Assembly: GCF_017599305.1 (NCBI RefSeq)
Contig: NZ_JAGFWR010000023.1
Span: 1-64,000 of the forward strand
Source of the DNA: Micromonospora antibiotica
GTDB lineage: Bacteria; Actinomycetota; Actinomycetes; Mycobacteriales; Micromonosporaceae
Reading direction: 5' to 3'
Length of the DNA stretch: 64,000 bases
Part shown: piece after piece, positions 1 through 8,378 of the stretch
How the letters are laid out: every line of letters starts with the position of its first letter
How positions within the stretch are numbered: the stretch's first letter is position 1
Notes under the pieces: model-generated
Databases searched by the model: none
What the model was told of the DNA's origin: nothing
The model's input: the letters and a program-made list of their open reading frames with translations, nothing else
Translations under genes and position numbers: made by a program

Positions 1-1
1 C

Positions 2-1066
2 GCCGGCACCCTCCACGACACCCCCCTCACCACCCAAACCCCCCACACCCTCCACACCACCCTCACCGCCAAAATCGACACCACCCACACCCTCCACACC
101 ACACTCCAACACCACCCCGACGTGAATCTCGTCGTCTTCGGCAGCGCCACCGGCACCCTCGGCAACGCCGGTCAGGCCAACTACGCCGCGGCCAACACGT
201 TCCAGGACGCCCTGACGCACCACCGTCACACCCTGGGGCTCGCCGGCACCACGATCGCGTGGGGGCTGTGGCACACCGAGTCGGGGATGGGCGCCGGCCT
301 GCAGCAGCAGGATCTCCAGCGGCTCGGCCGGATCGGCGTACGGCCGATGGACGTCGCGGACGGCCTGACCGCCCTCGACGCGGCCGTCGACCTGGGGCAA
401 CCGGTGACCGTCGCGATGGGGCTGCACCTGCCCACCCTCGCCGCCCGTGCGCGTGACGGGCTGCTCGCGCCGCTCTTCCGGGCGTTGACCGGGCCGGTCG
501 ACGCAGCCTCGTCGGAGCGGGACGGTCCGGCGACGCTCAGGCCGCTGCCAGAACGACTCGCCGGGCTCACCGACAACGACCGGCACGCCCTGCTGCTGAC
601 CCTGGTCTGCGAGAACGCGGCGATCACCCTGGGCCATGCCGGGACGGCGGGCATCCCCCCGGAGCGGCAGTTCAAGGACCTCGGCATCGACTCGCTCACG
701 GCGGTGGAGCTGCGTAACCGGCTCGCCACGGCGACCCAGCTGCGGCTCTCGGCCAGTCTGATCTTCGACCACCCGAGCCCGGCACAGCTGGCGAGGCACC
801 TGGGTGAACGGTTGACGCCCCGGGAGCAGGACCCGTTCGCGGTGTTGTTCGCCGAGTTGGACCGGCTGACCGCCGACCTGACGGTGGCGGCACCCAACGC
901 CGCGGCGATGGGCCGGCTGGCCGCCCGGCTGACCGGCTTCCAGGACCGGGTGGAGGAGCAGCGGTCCGCCGTGGTGGCGGAGACCGGTGACGAGGTGACC
1001 GCGATCTCGACGGCGACCGACGACGAGATCTTCGACCTGATCGACAACGAACTCGGCATCGGCTGA
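2..1066 (+). CDS. Modular type I polyketide synthase, C-terminal end (KR-ACP-docking), 5' partial
   Basis: The reading frame is open from the left edge, so only the last 354 codons are seen. The first part is the C-terminal half of a ketoreductase domain: the FGSATGTLGNAGQANYAAAN stretch carries the catalytic Ser and Tyr. An acyl carrier domain follows with the phosphopantetheine site LGIDSLTAVELRNRL. After it comes a helical tail ending TDDEIFDLIDNELGIG, the usual form of a C-terminal docking segment that hands the chain to another PKS subunit. There is no thioesterase, so this subunit should not release product, yet no PKS gene follows downstream. It reduces a beta-keto group on a growing polyketide in the cytoplasm. 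The next gene starts 11 bases later with its own ribosome site, so the two are probably co-transcribed. The first 120 bases have very different codon use from the rest. Confidence 0.95.
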   Translation, partial: AGTLHDTPLTTQTPHTLHTTLTAKIDTTHTLHTTLQHHPDVNLVVFGSATGTLGNAGQANYAAANTFQDALTHHRHTLGLAGTTIAWGLWHTESGMGAGLQQQDLQRLGRIGVRPMDVADGLTALDAAVDLGQPVTVAMGLHLPTLAARARDGLLAPLFRALTGPVDAASSERDGPATLRPLPERLAGLTDNDRHALLLTLVCENAAITLGHAGTAGIPPERQFKDLGIDSLTAVELRNRLATATQLRLSASLIFDHPSPAQLARHLGERLTPREQDPFAVLFAELDRLTADLTVAAPNAAAMGRLAARLTGFQDRVEEQRSAVVAETGDEVTAISTATDDEIFDLIDNELGIG

Positions 1067-1077
1067 AGGAGTCGCAC

Positions 1078-2592
1078 ATGACCGCACCAGTGATCATCGC
1101 CGGGGGCAGCCTGACCGGGCTCATGCTCGCGCACGAGCTGACCCTGTGGGGGATCGACGTCGTCGTGCTGGAGCGCAGCCCCGGCCTGACCGACGAGTCG
1201 CCCGGACAGGCGATCAACACCACCACCGCCGAGCTGCTCGACCAGCGGGGTCTGCTCGCCGGCCTGCGCGGGCACGTCTCCCCCGTGCAGGGCACCCACT
1301 TCTCGCTGATGTGGTTGGACATGTCGCCACTCGACGGCCGGCATCAGCCGGCCATGCTGCTCGGGCACCAGTTCATCGCACGGCGGCTCGGCGACGCCGC
1401 CGTGGCCCGGGGGGCCGACGTGCGCCACGGCCACCGGGTGACGGCCTTCCACCAGGACGACGACGGCGTACGGGTCCGGGTCGCCACCCCCACCGGCGAG
1501 TACCACCTGCACGGCAGCTTCCTGGTGGCGGCCGACGGCGAGGACAGCACGGTGCGCGCGGCGGCCGGCATCGACTTCCCGGGGGCCGGCCCGGCGAACT
1601 GCGGCCTGGTGGCCGACGTGGAGGTAGCGGTCGCGGACCTGCCCCCGGAGCACCGGGGGTCGAAGTTCTGCCCCGGCGGGGGCGTCTACTCGGCGGTGCC
1701 GGTCGGGCCGGGGCTGCTGCGGGTGATCACGGCGGAGTTCGACGTCGCGCCTCCCGCCGACACCGCGCCGACGACCGCCGAGCTGCGTGCGGCGATCGCC
1801 CGGCTCACCGGGGCGGAGTTCCCGGACGCGCCGGTGCGCTGGGTCCGTCGCTACGGCGGCCAGACCCGGACCGTGGACCGGATGCGCAGCGGCCGGGTCT
1901 TCCTGGCCGGCGACTCGGCGCACACCTTCTACCCGTTGGCCGGCCTGCGCCTCAACCTGTGTCTGCAGGACGCCGTGAACCTGGGCTGGAAGCTCGCCGC
2001 GGAGCTGTCCGGGTGGGGCCGCCCCGACCTGCTGGACACCTACCACGAGGAGCGCCATCCGCAGGCGGTCCGGGCGGCAGCGGCCACCGATGCGCAGCTC
2101 GCGCTGATCCATCCGATCGACCGGGTGACCCCGCTGCGTGGCCTCTTCGCCGATCTCCTGCGCCTGCCGCAGGTCAACACCTACCTGTTGGAGCTGTCCA
2201 CCGGGCTCGACGTCCGCTACGACGTCGGGGTGGAGCCGACCGGTCCGGTGCCGGCGGGTCGCCGGCTGCCGCATGTGCCGCTGACCGGCGTACGGCCCCT
2301 GGCCGCCCCGGCGACGGGGGCGACGACGTCGGGCGGCGTGGCCGACCTGCACCATGGCGGGCGCGGGGTCTACCTGGACCTGGCCGGCCGGACGCCCGAG
2401 CCGGCCGGACGCACCCTGGCGGCGCTGGGTGACCGGGTGGACGCGGTTCGCGCGGACCCGACCGGGGAGATCCCGGTGGACGCCGTCCTGGTGCGCCCGG
2501 ACGGTCACGTCGCCTGGGCCGGGGATCCGGTCGCGGATGCCGAGGGGTTGTCCGGCGCGCTCAAGTCGTGGTTCGGTGAGCCGGCCGGGTGA
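1078..2592 (+). CDS. FAD-dependent aromatic/polyketide monooxygenase (PHBH fold)
   Basis: 504 residues, the usual length for the family that includes phenol, tetracycline and rifampicin hydroxylases. An N-terminal dinucleotide fold (IIAGGSLTGLMLAHEL), a DGEDSTVR segment near residue 150 and a GDSAHTFYPLAG segment near residue 280 mark the FAD/NAD(P)H-binding core. The last ~120 residues fit the thioredoxin-like C-terminal domain. The start is fixed by AAGGAG at 1066-1071. It directly follows the PKS gene, so oxidation of the polyketide product is the likely role. Two motifs deviate from the family norm: the second glycine of GxGxxG is Ser, and the usual GGQGxN loop reads AGLRLN. The fold call is safe; substrate and even full hydroxylase activity are open. 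Confidence 0.9.
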   Translation: MTAPVIIAGGSLTGLMLAHELTLWGIDVVVLERSPGLTDESPGQAINTTTAELLDQRGLLAGLRGHVSPVQGTHFSLMWLDMSPLDGRHQPAMLLGHQFIARRLGDAAVARGADVRHGHRVTAFHQDDDGVRVRVATPTGEYHLHGSFLVAADGEDSTVRAAAGIDFPGAGPANCGLVADVEVAVADLPPEHRGSKFCPGGGVYSAVPVGPGLLRVITAEFDVAPPADTAPTTAELRAAIARLTGAEFPDAPVRWVRRYGGQTRTVDRMRSGRVFLAGDSAHTFYPLAGLRLNLCLQDAVNLGWKLAAELSGWGRPDLLDTYHEERHPQAVRAAAATDAQLALIHPIDRVTPLRGLFADLLRLPQVNTYLLELSTGLDVRYDVGVEPTGPVPAGRRLPHVPLTGVRPLAAPATGATTSGGVADLHHGGRGVYLDLAGRTPEPAGRTLAALGDRVDAVRADPTGEIPVDAVLVRPDGHVAWAGDPVADAEGLSGALKSWFGEPAG

Positions 2593-2678
2593 CCGGTGGC
2601 ACGGCCAGCGCCCCCGACCGGTGGTCGGGGGCGCTGGCCGTCAGGGCGGTCGGGTCGGACCGGTTCGGGGCGGGCGGG

Positions 2679-2930
2679 TCAGGGTGCGGTGACGGCGTCG
2701 GCGAGCTGCTGCGACCAGGCGGTCACGGTGGGTGCGGCGGCGAGGTCGCCGAAGCGCACGCGCATCCCGGCGCGACGCCAGCCGTTGACCAGCCGCATCA
2801 GTTGCAGGGAGGTGAGGCCGAGCTGGACCAGGTTGGCGTCGTCGCCGATGGCTGCGGCGTCGAGGCCGATCACGACGGCGATCGCCTGCCGGATCTCCTC
2901 ACGTGTGGTTGCCGTGGTTTCCTGCTGCAC
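2679..2930 (-). CDS. Discrete carrier protein (aryl/peptidyl carrier type)
   Basis: 83 residues from a GTG start 20 bases after the stop of the KASIII-like gene; GGAAGG lies just upstream. The helix-2 site reads LGLTSLQLMRL, with Ser41 as the likely phosphopantetheine attachment residue. The surrounding pattern (DDANLVQLGLTS, then RWRRAG-like helix and PTVTAW near the end) resembles the aryl/peptidyl carrier domain at the end of EntB-type isochorismatases more than a PKS ACP. It most likely carries an acyl or aryl group in trans for the KASIII-like enzyme encoded just upstream in the same operon. The acid it carries is unknown; no loading adenylation enzyme is seen next to it. Confidence 0.87.
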   Translation of the reverse strand: MQQETTATTREEIRQAIAVVIGLDAAAIGDDANLVQLGLTSLQLMRLVNGWRRAGMRVRFGDLAAAPTVTAWSQQLADAVTAP

Positions 2931-2950
2931 GGTGGGTCCTTCCGGTCGAC

Positions 2951-3982
2951 TCAACGGTGCTCTTCGATGATCTTGACTACCGCGCAGCCGACCTCGATGC
3001 CGACGCCGACCGCGAGCAGCAGGACGTGGTCGCCCGGGCCGACGGCACCGGTGGTCACCAGGTGGTCCAGGGCGAGAATCTGGTCGCTGGCGCCGCAGTG
3101 CCCGACCGTGCGGCTGAAGTCCCACACGGTCTGCTCGGCGGTGATCCCCAGCGGGTCGAAGATCCCGTTCTGGAGTTGGTCGAGGGCCACCCCGCTGTGG
3201 GCGACCCGGGCGATGCCGGCCATCGTCACCCCGGCCTCGTCGAGCACCCGGTCGACGGTCTCGGTGACCAGGTCGCCGAGGTGGAACACCGGTGGGGTGA
3301 CGCCGTTGGCCCACTGCTCGGCCCAGTAGCGGGAGCGCGCCTCGAGGTCGACCCGCTGCCCGGTGGTGATGCTCGGCGGGAACAGTGGTTCGCCGCCCCG
3401 GTGCAGGACCTCGGCCGCCGGGTTGGACGCCGAACCGACCGCGAGGAGTTCGGCGAAGCCGCCCCGGGTGGACAGCAGGGCGGCGCTCGCGCCGTCGGCC
3501 AGCACGTAGTGCGAGCTGATCCGCCAGCGGTCGACGACCGGGGTGGAGAAGTTGTCGGCGGCGGTGAGCAGGACGGCGGTCGACTCCGGGTCGGCCATCA
3601 GTTGCGCCGCCGCCAGCCGCAGCGCCGACAGCATCCCGTTGCAGCCGTGGTGGATCTCCAGCGCCGGCACCCCCCGCCCGCCGAGCGTCTCGTGCAGGAT
3701 GTAGTGCGGGGCGGACCAGGTGTCGGGCCCCTGGTAGTGGACCGGGCAGTGCATCAGCGCCGCCACGTCCTCGGGGCGGTGGGCGGACCGCTTCATCGCC
3801 TCCGAGGCGGCCTGGAACGCCATGTCGGGGGCGGGCATGTCCGCTGCGACCGCGATCGAATGAAGATCGCTGTGGGTGCGGTTCGCCTCGTCGTACCAAC
3901 CGCGTTTCACGGCTTCTTCGGTGGTGATGCGGTCCGGCAGATACGTGCCGACACCAGCGACAAAGACGTTCTGGACTTTCAT
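2951..3982 (-). CDS. KASIII-like acyltransferase (CerJ/ChlB3 type)
   Basis: 343 residues with a thiolase fold. The nucleophile is Cys114 in IHHGCNGML and the first His is His262 in RVAHSGV. Where FabH has its catalytic Asn (GNTSAAS), this protein reads GHCGASDQ, giving His295 and Asp300. That pattern is known from KASIII homologues such as CerJ and ChlB3, which move acyl groups onto hydroxyls or other carriers instead of condensing them. The ATG at 3982 was chosen because the family-typical MKVQNVFVAGVGTYLPD begins there. It shares an operon with the carrier protein and diverges from the first SARP gene. Likely role: transfer of a starter or side-chain acyl group in the cluster product (inference from motif and context). 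Confidence 0.88.
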   Translation of the reverse strand: MKVQNVFVAGVGTYLPDRITTEEAVKRGWYDEANRTHSDLHSIAVAADMPAPDMAFQAASEAMKRSAHRPEDVAALMHCPVHYQGPDTWSAPHYILHETLGGRGVPALEIHHGCNGMLSALRLAAAQLMADPESTAVLLTAADNFSTPVVDRWRISSHYVLADGASAALLSTRGGFAELLAVGSASNPAAEVLHRGGEPLFPPSITTGQRVDLEARSRYWAEQWANGVTPPVFHLGDLVTETVDRVLDEAGVTMAGIARVAHSGVALDQLQNGIFDPLGITAEQTVWDFSRTVGHCGASDQILALDHLVTTGAVGPGDHVLLLAVGVGIEVGCAVVKIIEEHR

Positions 3983-4400
3983 TGCCACCCGCTTTCGGGA
4001 AATGGTGCGGCCAACATCCCCAACGGTCCCCGGCCCGCCTAACGGCGACCTAAAGAGGATCTTGGTACGGGCCGGTGGTGGCGCACCCGCCCGTCCGGCG
4101 CCCCCACCCGGTGGCACGGATCCGGTCGGCGCAGCCGCCAGCACCGCCCCGACCGTCGGTCCGGGCCCGCCCGCTCGTGGCGAACGAGCAGGTGTCGGTA
4201 CTTGCGGGGCGGCTTTTCATGAGGGAGAGTCACAGCGCGGGCGAGTCGCATCGCCGACAAGAGACCTCTATTCGAAACGCTCCCGTGCACGTCGTTCCCG
4301 GCACCCGACACCGCTGGCCCGGGCCCTCCCGCACAAACACCTTCGGCAAAATTCTCGGAACGGTCTTAACGACCATATCGACAACATGAAATAAAGCAGG

Positions 4401-4429
4401 TTGACACTCTCGCCGAAACATGATTAATT
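4401..4429 (+). promoter_or_regulatory. Probable sigma-70 type promoter of the first SARP gene
   Basis: A perfect TTGACA (4401-4406) is followed after 17 bases by TTAATT (4424-4429), a weak -10. It sits in the ~480-base divergent region 3983-4461, which is poorer in GC than its surroundings. Transcription from here would start near 4436, downstream of the ATG at 4420, which supports the later TTG start at 4462. I saw no clear SARP heptamer repeats or RNA element in the rest of this gap. Confidence 0.45.
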
Positions 4430-4461
4430 GCGATTCGTCACATCTCTTGGGGAGGGACACG

Positions 4462-7400
4462 TTGCCATCCGGGGATGATCGAGAGTCGTTGATCACCGCC
4501 GATCAACCAATTGTCTTCAAACTCCTCGGTCCCCTGGAAGTGTGGGTGGACAGCGTCCGCGTACCCCTCGGCGGCACCCGGCAGGAACTGGTGCTCGCGG
4601 CCCTGCTGCTGGCCACCGGATGCGTCGTCACCCTGCAACAACTCGTGCAGGTCGTCTGGGAGACGCAACCACCCTCGACGGCGGCGCACCAGATCCGGAA
4701 GATCGTGGCGGACCTGCGTCGGCGGCTGCCCCCCGGGCTGATCGTCACGGACGGGCCGGGCTACCGGATGGACGTCCACGACACGGCGGTCGACCTGAAG
4801 ATCTTCGAGAGACAACTCGTCCGGGCCCGGGCCGCCGAGGACGGCGGCCGTCCCGACGAGGCCATCGACGCCCTGTCCACCGGCCTGTCCCTCTGGCGCG
4901 GCGACGCGCTGAGCGGCATGAACGGCCTCACCGTACGCACCGCTGCGGCCCGCGCCGACGAACGACGCCTGATGACTGTCGAACGTCTGATCACCCTGCA
5001 ACTGGAGATCGGCGAGGAGGGTGACCTGGTCGGCCAGCTCCGGGCGCTGGCGGCCGAGCACCCGATGCGGGAGCGGCTGCTGGTCCTGCTGATGACCGCG
5101 CTCTACCAGGCCGGCCGGCAGGCCGAGGCCCTCCAGGTCTATGCCGACGCCCGGCAGTCGCTCGCCGACCAGTTGGGCATCGACCCCGGGCCGGAGCTGA
5201 ACCGGCGGCACGAGCAGATCCTGCGCAACGACCCGGTCCTCGACCCGCGCGCCGCCACCCGGGCGTCGGCACCCACGGCCCGGGTCGTGACGTCGTCGAA
5301 CCGTCCGATGACGATCCCCCGGGACCTGGTCGACTTCACCGGGCACGTCGACACCCTGGAGTCGCTCGTCGGTTACGCCCGACCGGACGCCACGGCGCTG
5401 ACCCTCGTGTCCATCAACGGAATGGGCGGTGTCGGCAAGACCACCCTGGCGATCCACGCCGCACACCGCCTGGGCAAGGGCTTCCCCGACGGTCAGCTCT
5501 TCCTGGACCTGCACGGCTTCACCTACGGCCGGGAGCCGGTCGACCCGGTCGAGGCGCTGGGCATCCTGCTGCGGGCGGTGGGCACCCCGGGCGAGCAGCT
5601 CCCCACCGACCAGGTCGGCAGGTCGGCGCTGTGGCGGGCCAAGACCGCCGACCGGTCGCTGCTGATCCTGCTGGACAACGCCAGCAGCGCCCAGCAGGTC
5701 CTCCCGTTGCTGCCCAGTTCGGCCACCAGTCTGGTACTGATCACCACCCGGTCACGGCTCAACGGGCTGGACGGGACCCACTCGATCACCCTCGACCCCC
5801 CGCTCGACGACGAGGCCAGCGCGATCGTCCACCGGCTGCTCGGTGACCGGCACCGGGCGACCGAGGCCGAGGTGCAGGCCCTGGTCGAGGCGTGCGGACG
5901 ACTGCCGCTGGCCCTGCGCATCGCCGTGGCCCGGCTGCACAACCGCCCGAAGTGGACGCTCGGCTATCTGATCGGCCGGCTGCGCCGCGAGGGACGGCTC
6001 ATGCGGGAGTTGGTCCTCGACGACCGCAGCGTCGCGGCCAGCATCGGCCTGTCCTACCACGGGGTCGGTCCCGACCATCAGCAGATGTTCCGCCTGATCG
6101 GGATGTTCCCCGGGGAGAGCTGCGACGCCTACACCGCCGCGGCGCTCGCGGGCGTCGCGCAGGAGCGGGCCGAGCAGATCCTGGAGGACCTGCTCGACTC
6201 GCAGTTGCTCATCCAGCGGCAGCTCGACCGGTACGAGATGCACGACCTGGTCCGCAACTTCGTCCGCACCGTCCTCGCCCAGGACGACGACGAGAACGCC
6301 ACCGCCCTGCACCGGTTGCTCGACTACTACGTCGTCACGGCGGAGACCGCGGCGAACCGGGTCCAGCCCGGTCGGTTCGTGACCGAAGCCCGGGTACGGC
6401 ATCCGCCGCAGGACGTTCCGCCGCTGGACGACCAGGCGGAGGCGCTGGAGTGGTTCGAGGCCGAACGACGCAACCTGCTCGCCGCGATCGACCTGGCGAC
6501 CGACCGGGGGCACGACTTCCACCTGTGCCACCTGCCCCGCACGATGGCCTTCTTCCTCTACGTCCGGGGCGAGATGCACGAGCACGTCGCCACCTTCCGC
6601 AACGCCGCGGCCGCCGCCCGCCGCATCGACGAGCCGGTCCACGAGGGACTGAATCTGATCAACGTGGCGATCGCGCACTGGTATCTCGGTGAGTTCACCG
6701 AGGCGCTGGAGTGTTACGCCGACGCGCTGGCCATCGCCCAGGACACCAACGACACCGTCGGGGAGGGCACCTGCTTGGGCCGGATCGGCATCGTCTGCGC
6801 CAGCATGGGCCGGTTCGAGGAGGCGCTCAGCTACCAGCAACGGGCGCTGGCCATCCACCGTACGATGGGCGGCCTGGCCGAGCAGGGCAATGCGCTGAGC
6901 AACATCAGCCAGCTACAGAACGTCCTCGGCATGCACGCCGAGGCGGTGACGAGCGCCCGTGAGGCGGTACGCCTGCTCGACGGCCGCGACCAGCCGGCCG
7001 ACCTCGCCTCGGCCCTGACCCGGCTCGCCTCGGCGCAGAGCAGCCTGGGCGAGGGGACCGCCGCGCTGGCCACGCTGACCCTGGCGGCCGTTCCGGTGCA
7101 GACCACGAACAGCCGCCGGGCCCGGGCCATGCTCGAGACGCGGTACGCCGAGGTCCTGATGCGGCTGGGTCGGCTCGCCGAGGCCGAGCGGCACGGACTG
7201 AGCGCGCTGAGCCTGCTGGGTGGCCTGGAGAACCCGGCGCTGCGCGCGGAGGTGGAGAACGTCCTCGGTCGGGTCTGCACGGAACGCAGCGACTTCACCG
7301 GTGCCCTGACCCGGCACCGGACGGCCCACGAGAACGCAGACCGGATCGGTCTGCGTCTCGAACAGGCGCGCGCGTTGGACGGTATGGGACGCGCCCACGC

Positions 7401-7539
7401 GGGTCTCGGGGACCTGGATCAGGCGATGACGGACTGGCAGGCCGCGCTGAGCCTCTACCGTGCCATGGGCGTCACCGGCGACGATCTGGAGCAGCACCTC
7501 GGGCGGCTGGAGCAGTCCCGGTCGGCCGTCGCGCACTGA
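4462..7539 (+). CDS. AfsR/SARP-family transcriptional activator (wHTH-BTAD-NB-ARC-TPR)
   Basis: About 1025 residues. Order: OmpR-like winged helix (residues ~15-95, FKLLGPLEVW), BTAD (~100-250), an NB-ARC ATPase with P-loop GMGGVGKTT near residue 320 and LLILLDNA as Walker B, and a C-terminal set of TPRs (~700-1000). The family activates antibiotic clusters by binding direct repeats and recruiting RNA polymerase. The TTG at 4462 was chosen over an in-frame ATG at 4420 because GGGGAGGG lies six bases before it while the ATG has no ribosome site and lies upstream of the -10 of the proposed promoter. The gene diverges from the KASIII/carrier operon, so it may control both directions. Confidence 0.92.
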   Translation: MPSGDDRESLITADQPIVFKLLGPLEVWVDSVRVPLGGTRQELVLAALLLATGCVVTLQQLVQVVWETQPPSTAAHQIRKIVADLRRRLPPGLIVTDGPGYRMDVHDTAVDLKIFERQLVRARAAEDGGRPDEAIDALSTGLSLWRGDALSGMNGLTVRTAAARADERRLMTVERLITLQLEIGEEGDLVGQLRALAAEHPMRERLLVLLMTALYQAGRQAEALQVYADARQSLADQLGIDPGPELNRRHEQILRNDPVLDPRAATRASAPTARVVTSSNRPMTIPRDLVDFTGHVDTLESLVGYARPDATALTLVSINGMGGVGKTTLAIHAAHRLGKGFPDGQLFLDLHGFTYGREPVDPVEALGILLRAVGTPGEQLPTDQVGRSALWRAKTADRSLLILLDNASSAQQVLPLLPSSATSLVLITTRSRLNGLDGTHSITLDPPLDDEASAIVHRLLGDRHRATEAEVQALVEACGRLPLALRIAVARLHNRPKWTLGYLIGRLRREGRLMRELVLDDRSVAASIGLSYHGVGPDHQQMFRLIGMFPGESCDAYTAAALAGVAQERAEQILEDLLDSQLLIQRQLDRYEMHDLVRNFVRTVLAQDDDENATALHRLLDYYVVTAETAANRVQPGRFVTEARVRHPPQDVPPLDDQAEALEWFEAERRNLLAAIDLATDRGHDFHLCHLPRTMAFFLYVRGEMHEHVATFRNAAAAARRIDEPVHEGLNLINVAIAHWYLGEFTEALECYADALAIAQDTNDTVGEGTCLGRIGIVCASMGRFEEALSYQQRALAIHRTMGGLAEQGNALSNISQLQNVLGMHAEAVTSAREAVRLLDGRDQPADLASALTRLASAQSSLGEGTAALATLTLAAVPVQTTNSRRARAMLETRYAEVLMRLGRLAEAERHGLSALSLLGGLENPALRAEVENVLGRVCTERSDFTGALTRHRTAHENADRIGLRLEQARALDGMGRAHAGLGDLDQAMTDWQAALSLYRAMGVTGDDLEQHLGRLEQSRSAVAH

Positions 7540-7690
7540 CCGCCGGCCCGGTGCCGGGCGGCCACCGTCACGGGGCACGGCATCCGCACCCCGAAACAGC
7601 ACCGCCCGACGACATCGATCAATGCGTTGCCATGGTGGGGCGTCATAGAATCCGCTACGGATCGATGACGTTATTCGGCCGGCGGGCGCG

Positions 7691-7867
7691 TCAGCGTGGT
7701 CCACCATTGTCGAGCAACGGCCCGTCGGCGACCACCGTGACAACGGTGTGGCCCTCCTGACCGGCAGCTACCTGACCGCGATCTGCGCCGAGCCCGGTAA
7801 CCGCGGAGGCCCCAACAGCCAGGCACAATACGACAGCGGCCCGAACCAGGATGCGGATCTTGAACAT
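7691..7867 (-). CDS. Small putative secreted peptide (58 aa)
   Basis: Starts MFKIRILVRAAVVLCLAVGA, a positively charged N-terminus and hydrophobic core typical of a Sec signal peptide, with possible cleavage after ASA or GLGA. The remaining ~30 residues (TVVTVVADGPLLDNGGPR end) match no family I recognise. A strong GGGGGAA ribosome site lies six bases before the ATG. It lies between the two SARP genes on the opposite strand. It could be a signalling peptide or only a small extracellular protein. Support is the signal peptide plus the ribosome site. Confidence 0.55.
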   Translation of the reverse strand: MFKIRILVRAAVVLCLAVGASAVTGLGADRGQVAAGQEGHTVVTVVADGPLLDNGGPR

Positions 7868-8378
7868 GACGTTCCCCCGATGCTCGTCGGTCGTTTTGAC
7901 AATGCCACTGTCACAACCGTCGCTACCGGAACGATCCCACATCGCTACCCATGAATACCATTGCGATCCCAGATGGCGAGGACGACGACAGTGCGGCACT
8001 TATGGGCGCATGACGCAAAACGCATTCAAAACCAACGGTTGTGGCGACTTCGGTCTATCGGGTAAACATGGTGTGCCGGCGTGGACCGCCGTCGCCGCAC
8101 CCGGGTGCCGCCTCCGCCACCGGCCGACGACACCCGCCCGGCGTCCCGCCGCCGTCGTTCCCCGCTCCCGGCGGCCCGCCCTCCCCACCGCGAACTGCGG
8201 CGATGCGGCCGGCGGGAACGGATCGGGACTGATTCGGTATCGCCCTGCGCCACAGTGGCGTAGTGACTTGGGTTGACCAGACGGCGGACTGACTCGCCAC
8301 GACAGCGCCGGCACTCCACCCGATGCCACGCACCGCCGACACCGCGCCGGCGGGCCCACTCGACGGGGGGGAACATCC
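7868..8378. other. Non-coding divergent region between small peptide and second SARP
   Basis: About 510 bases with no convincing gene in any frame. It must hold the promoters of the small secreted peptide (leftward) and the second SARP (rightward). It is locally AT-richer around 7900-8040. I could not identify a confident -35/-10 pair, riboswitch or SARP direct repeat. Confidence 0.4.

Noticed and set aside
226..2508. Long open frame on the minus strand opposite the PKS end and monooxygenase
   Set aside because: It is an antisense shadow of two clear genes; its protein is Arg/Gly/His-rich with no fold signature.
2951..3982. Housekeeping FabH (fatty-acid initiation)
   Set aside because: The FabH Asn is missing, the gene lies in a biosynthetic cluster and pairs with a special carrier protein.
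4420..4461. ATG at 4420 as the start of the first SARP
   Set aside because: No ribosome site, and it lies upstream of the proposed -10; TTG 4462 has a strong site.
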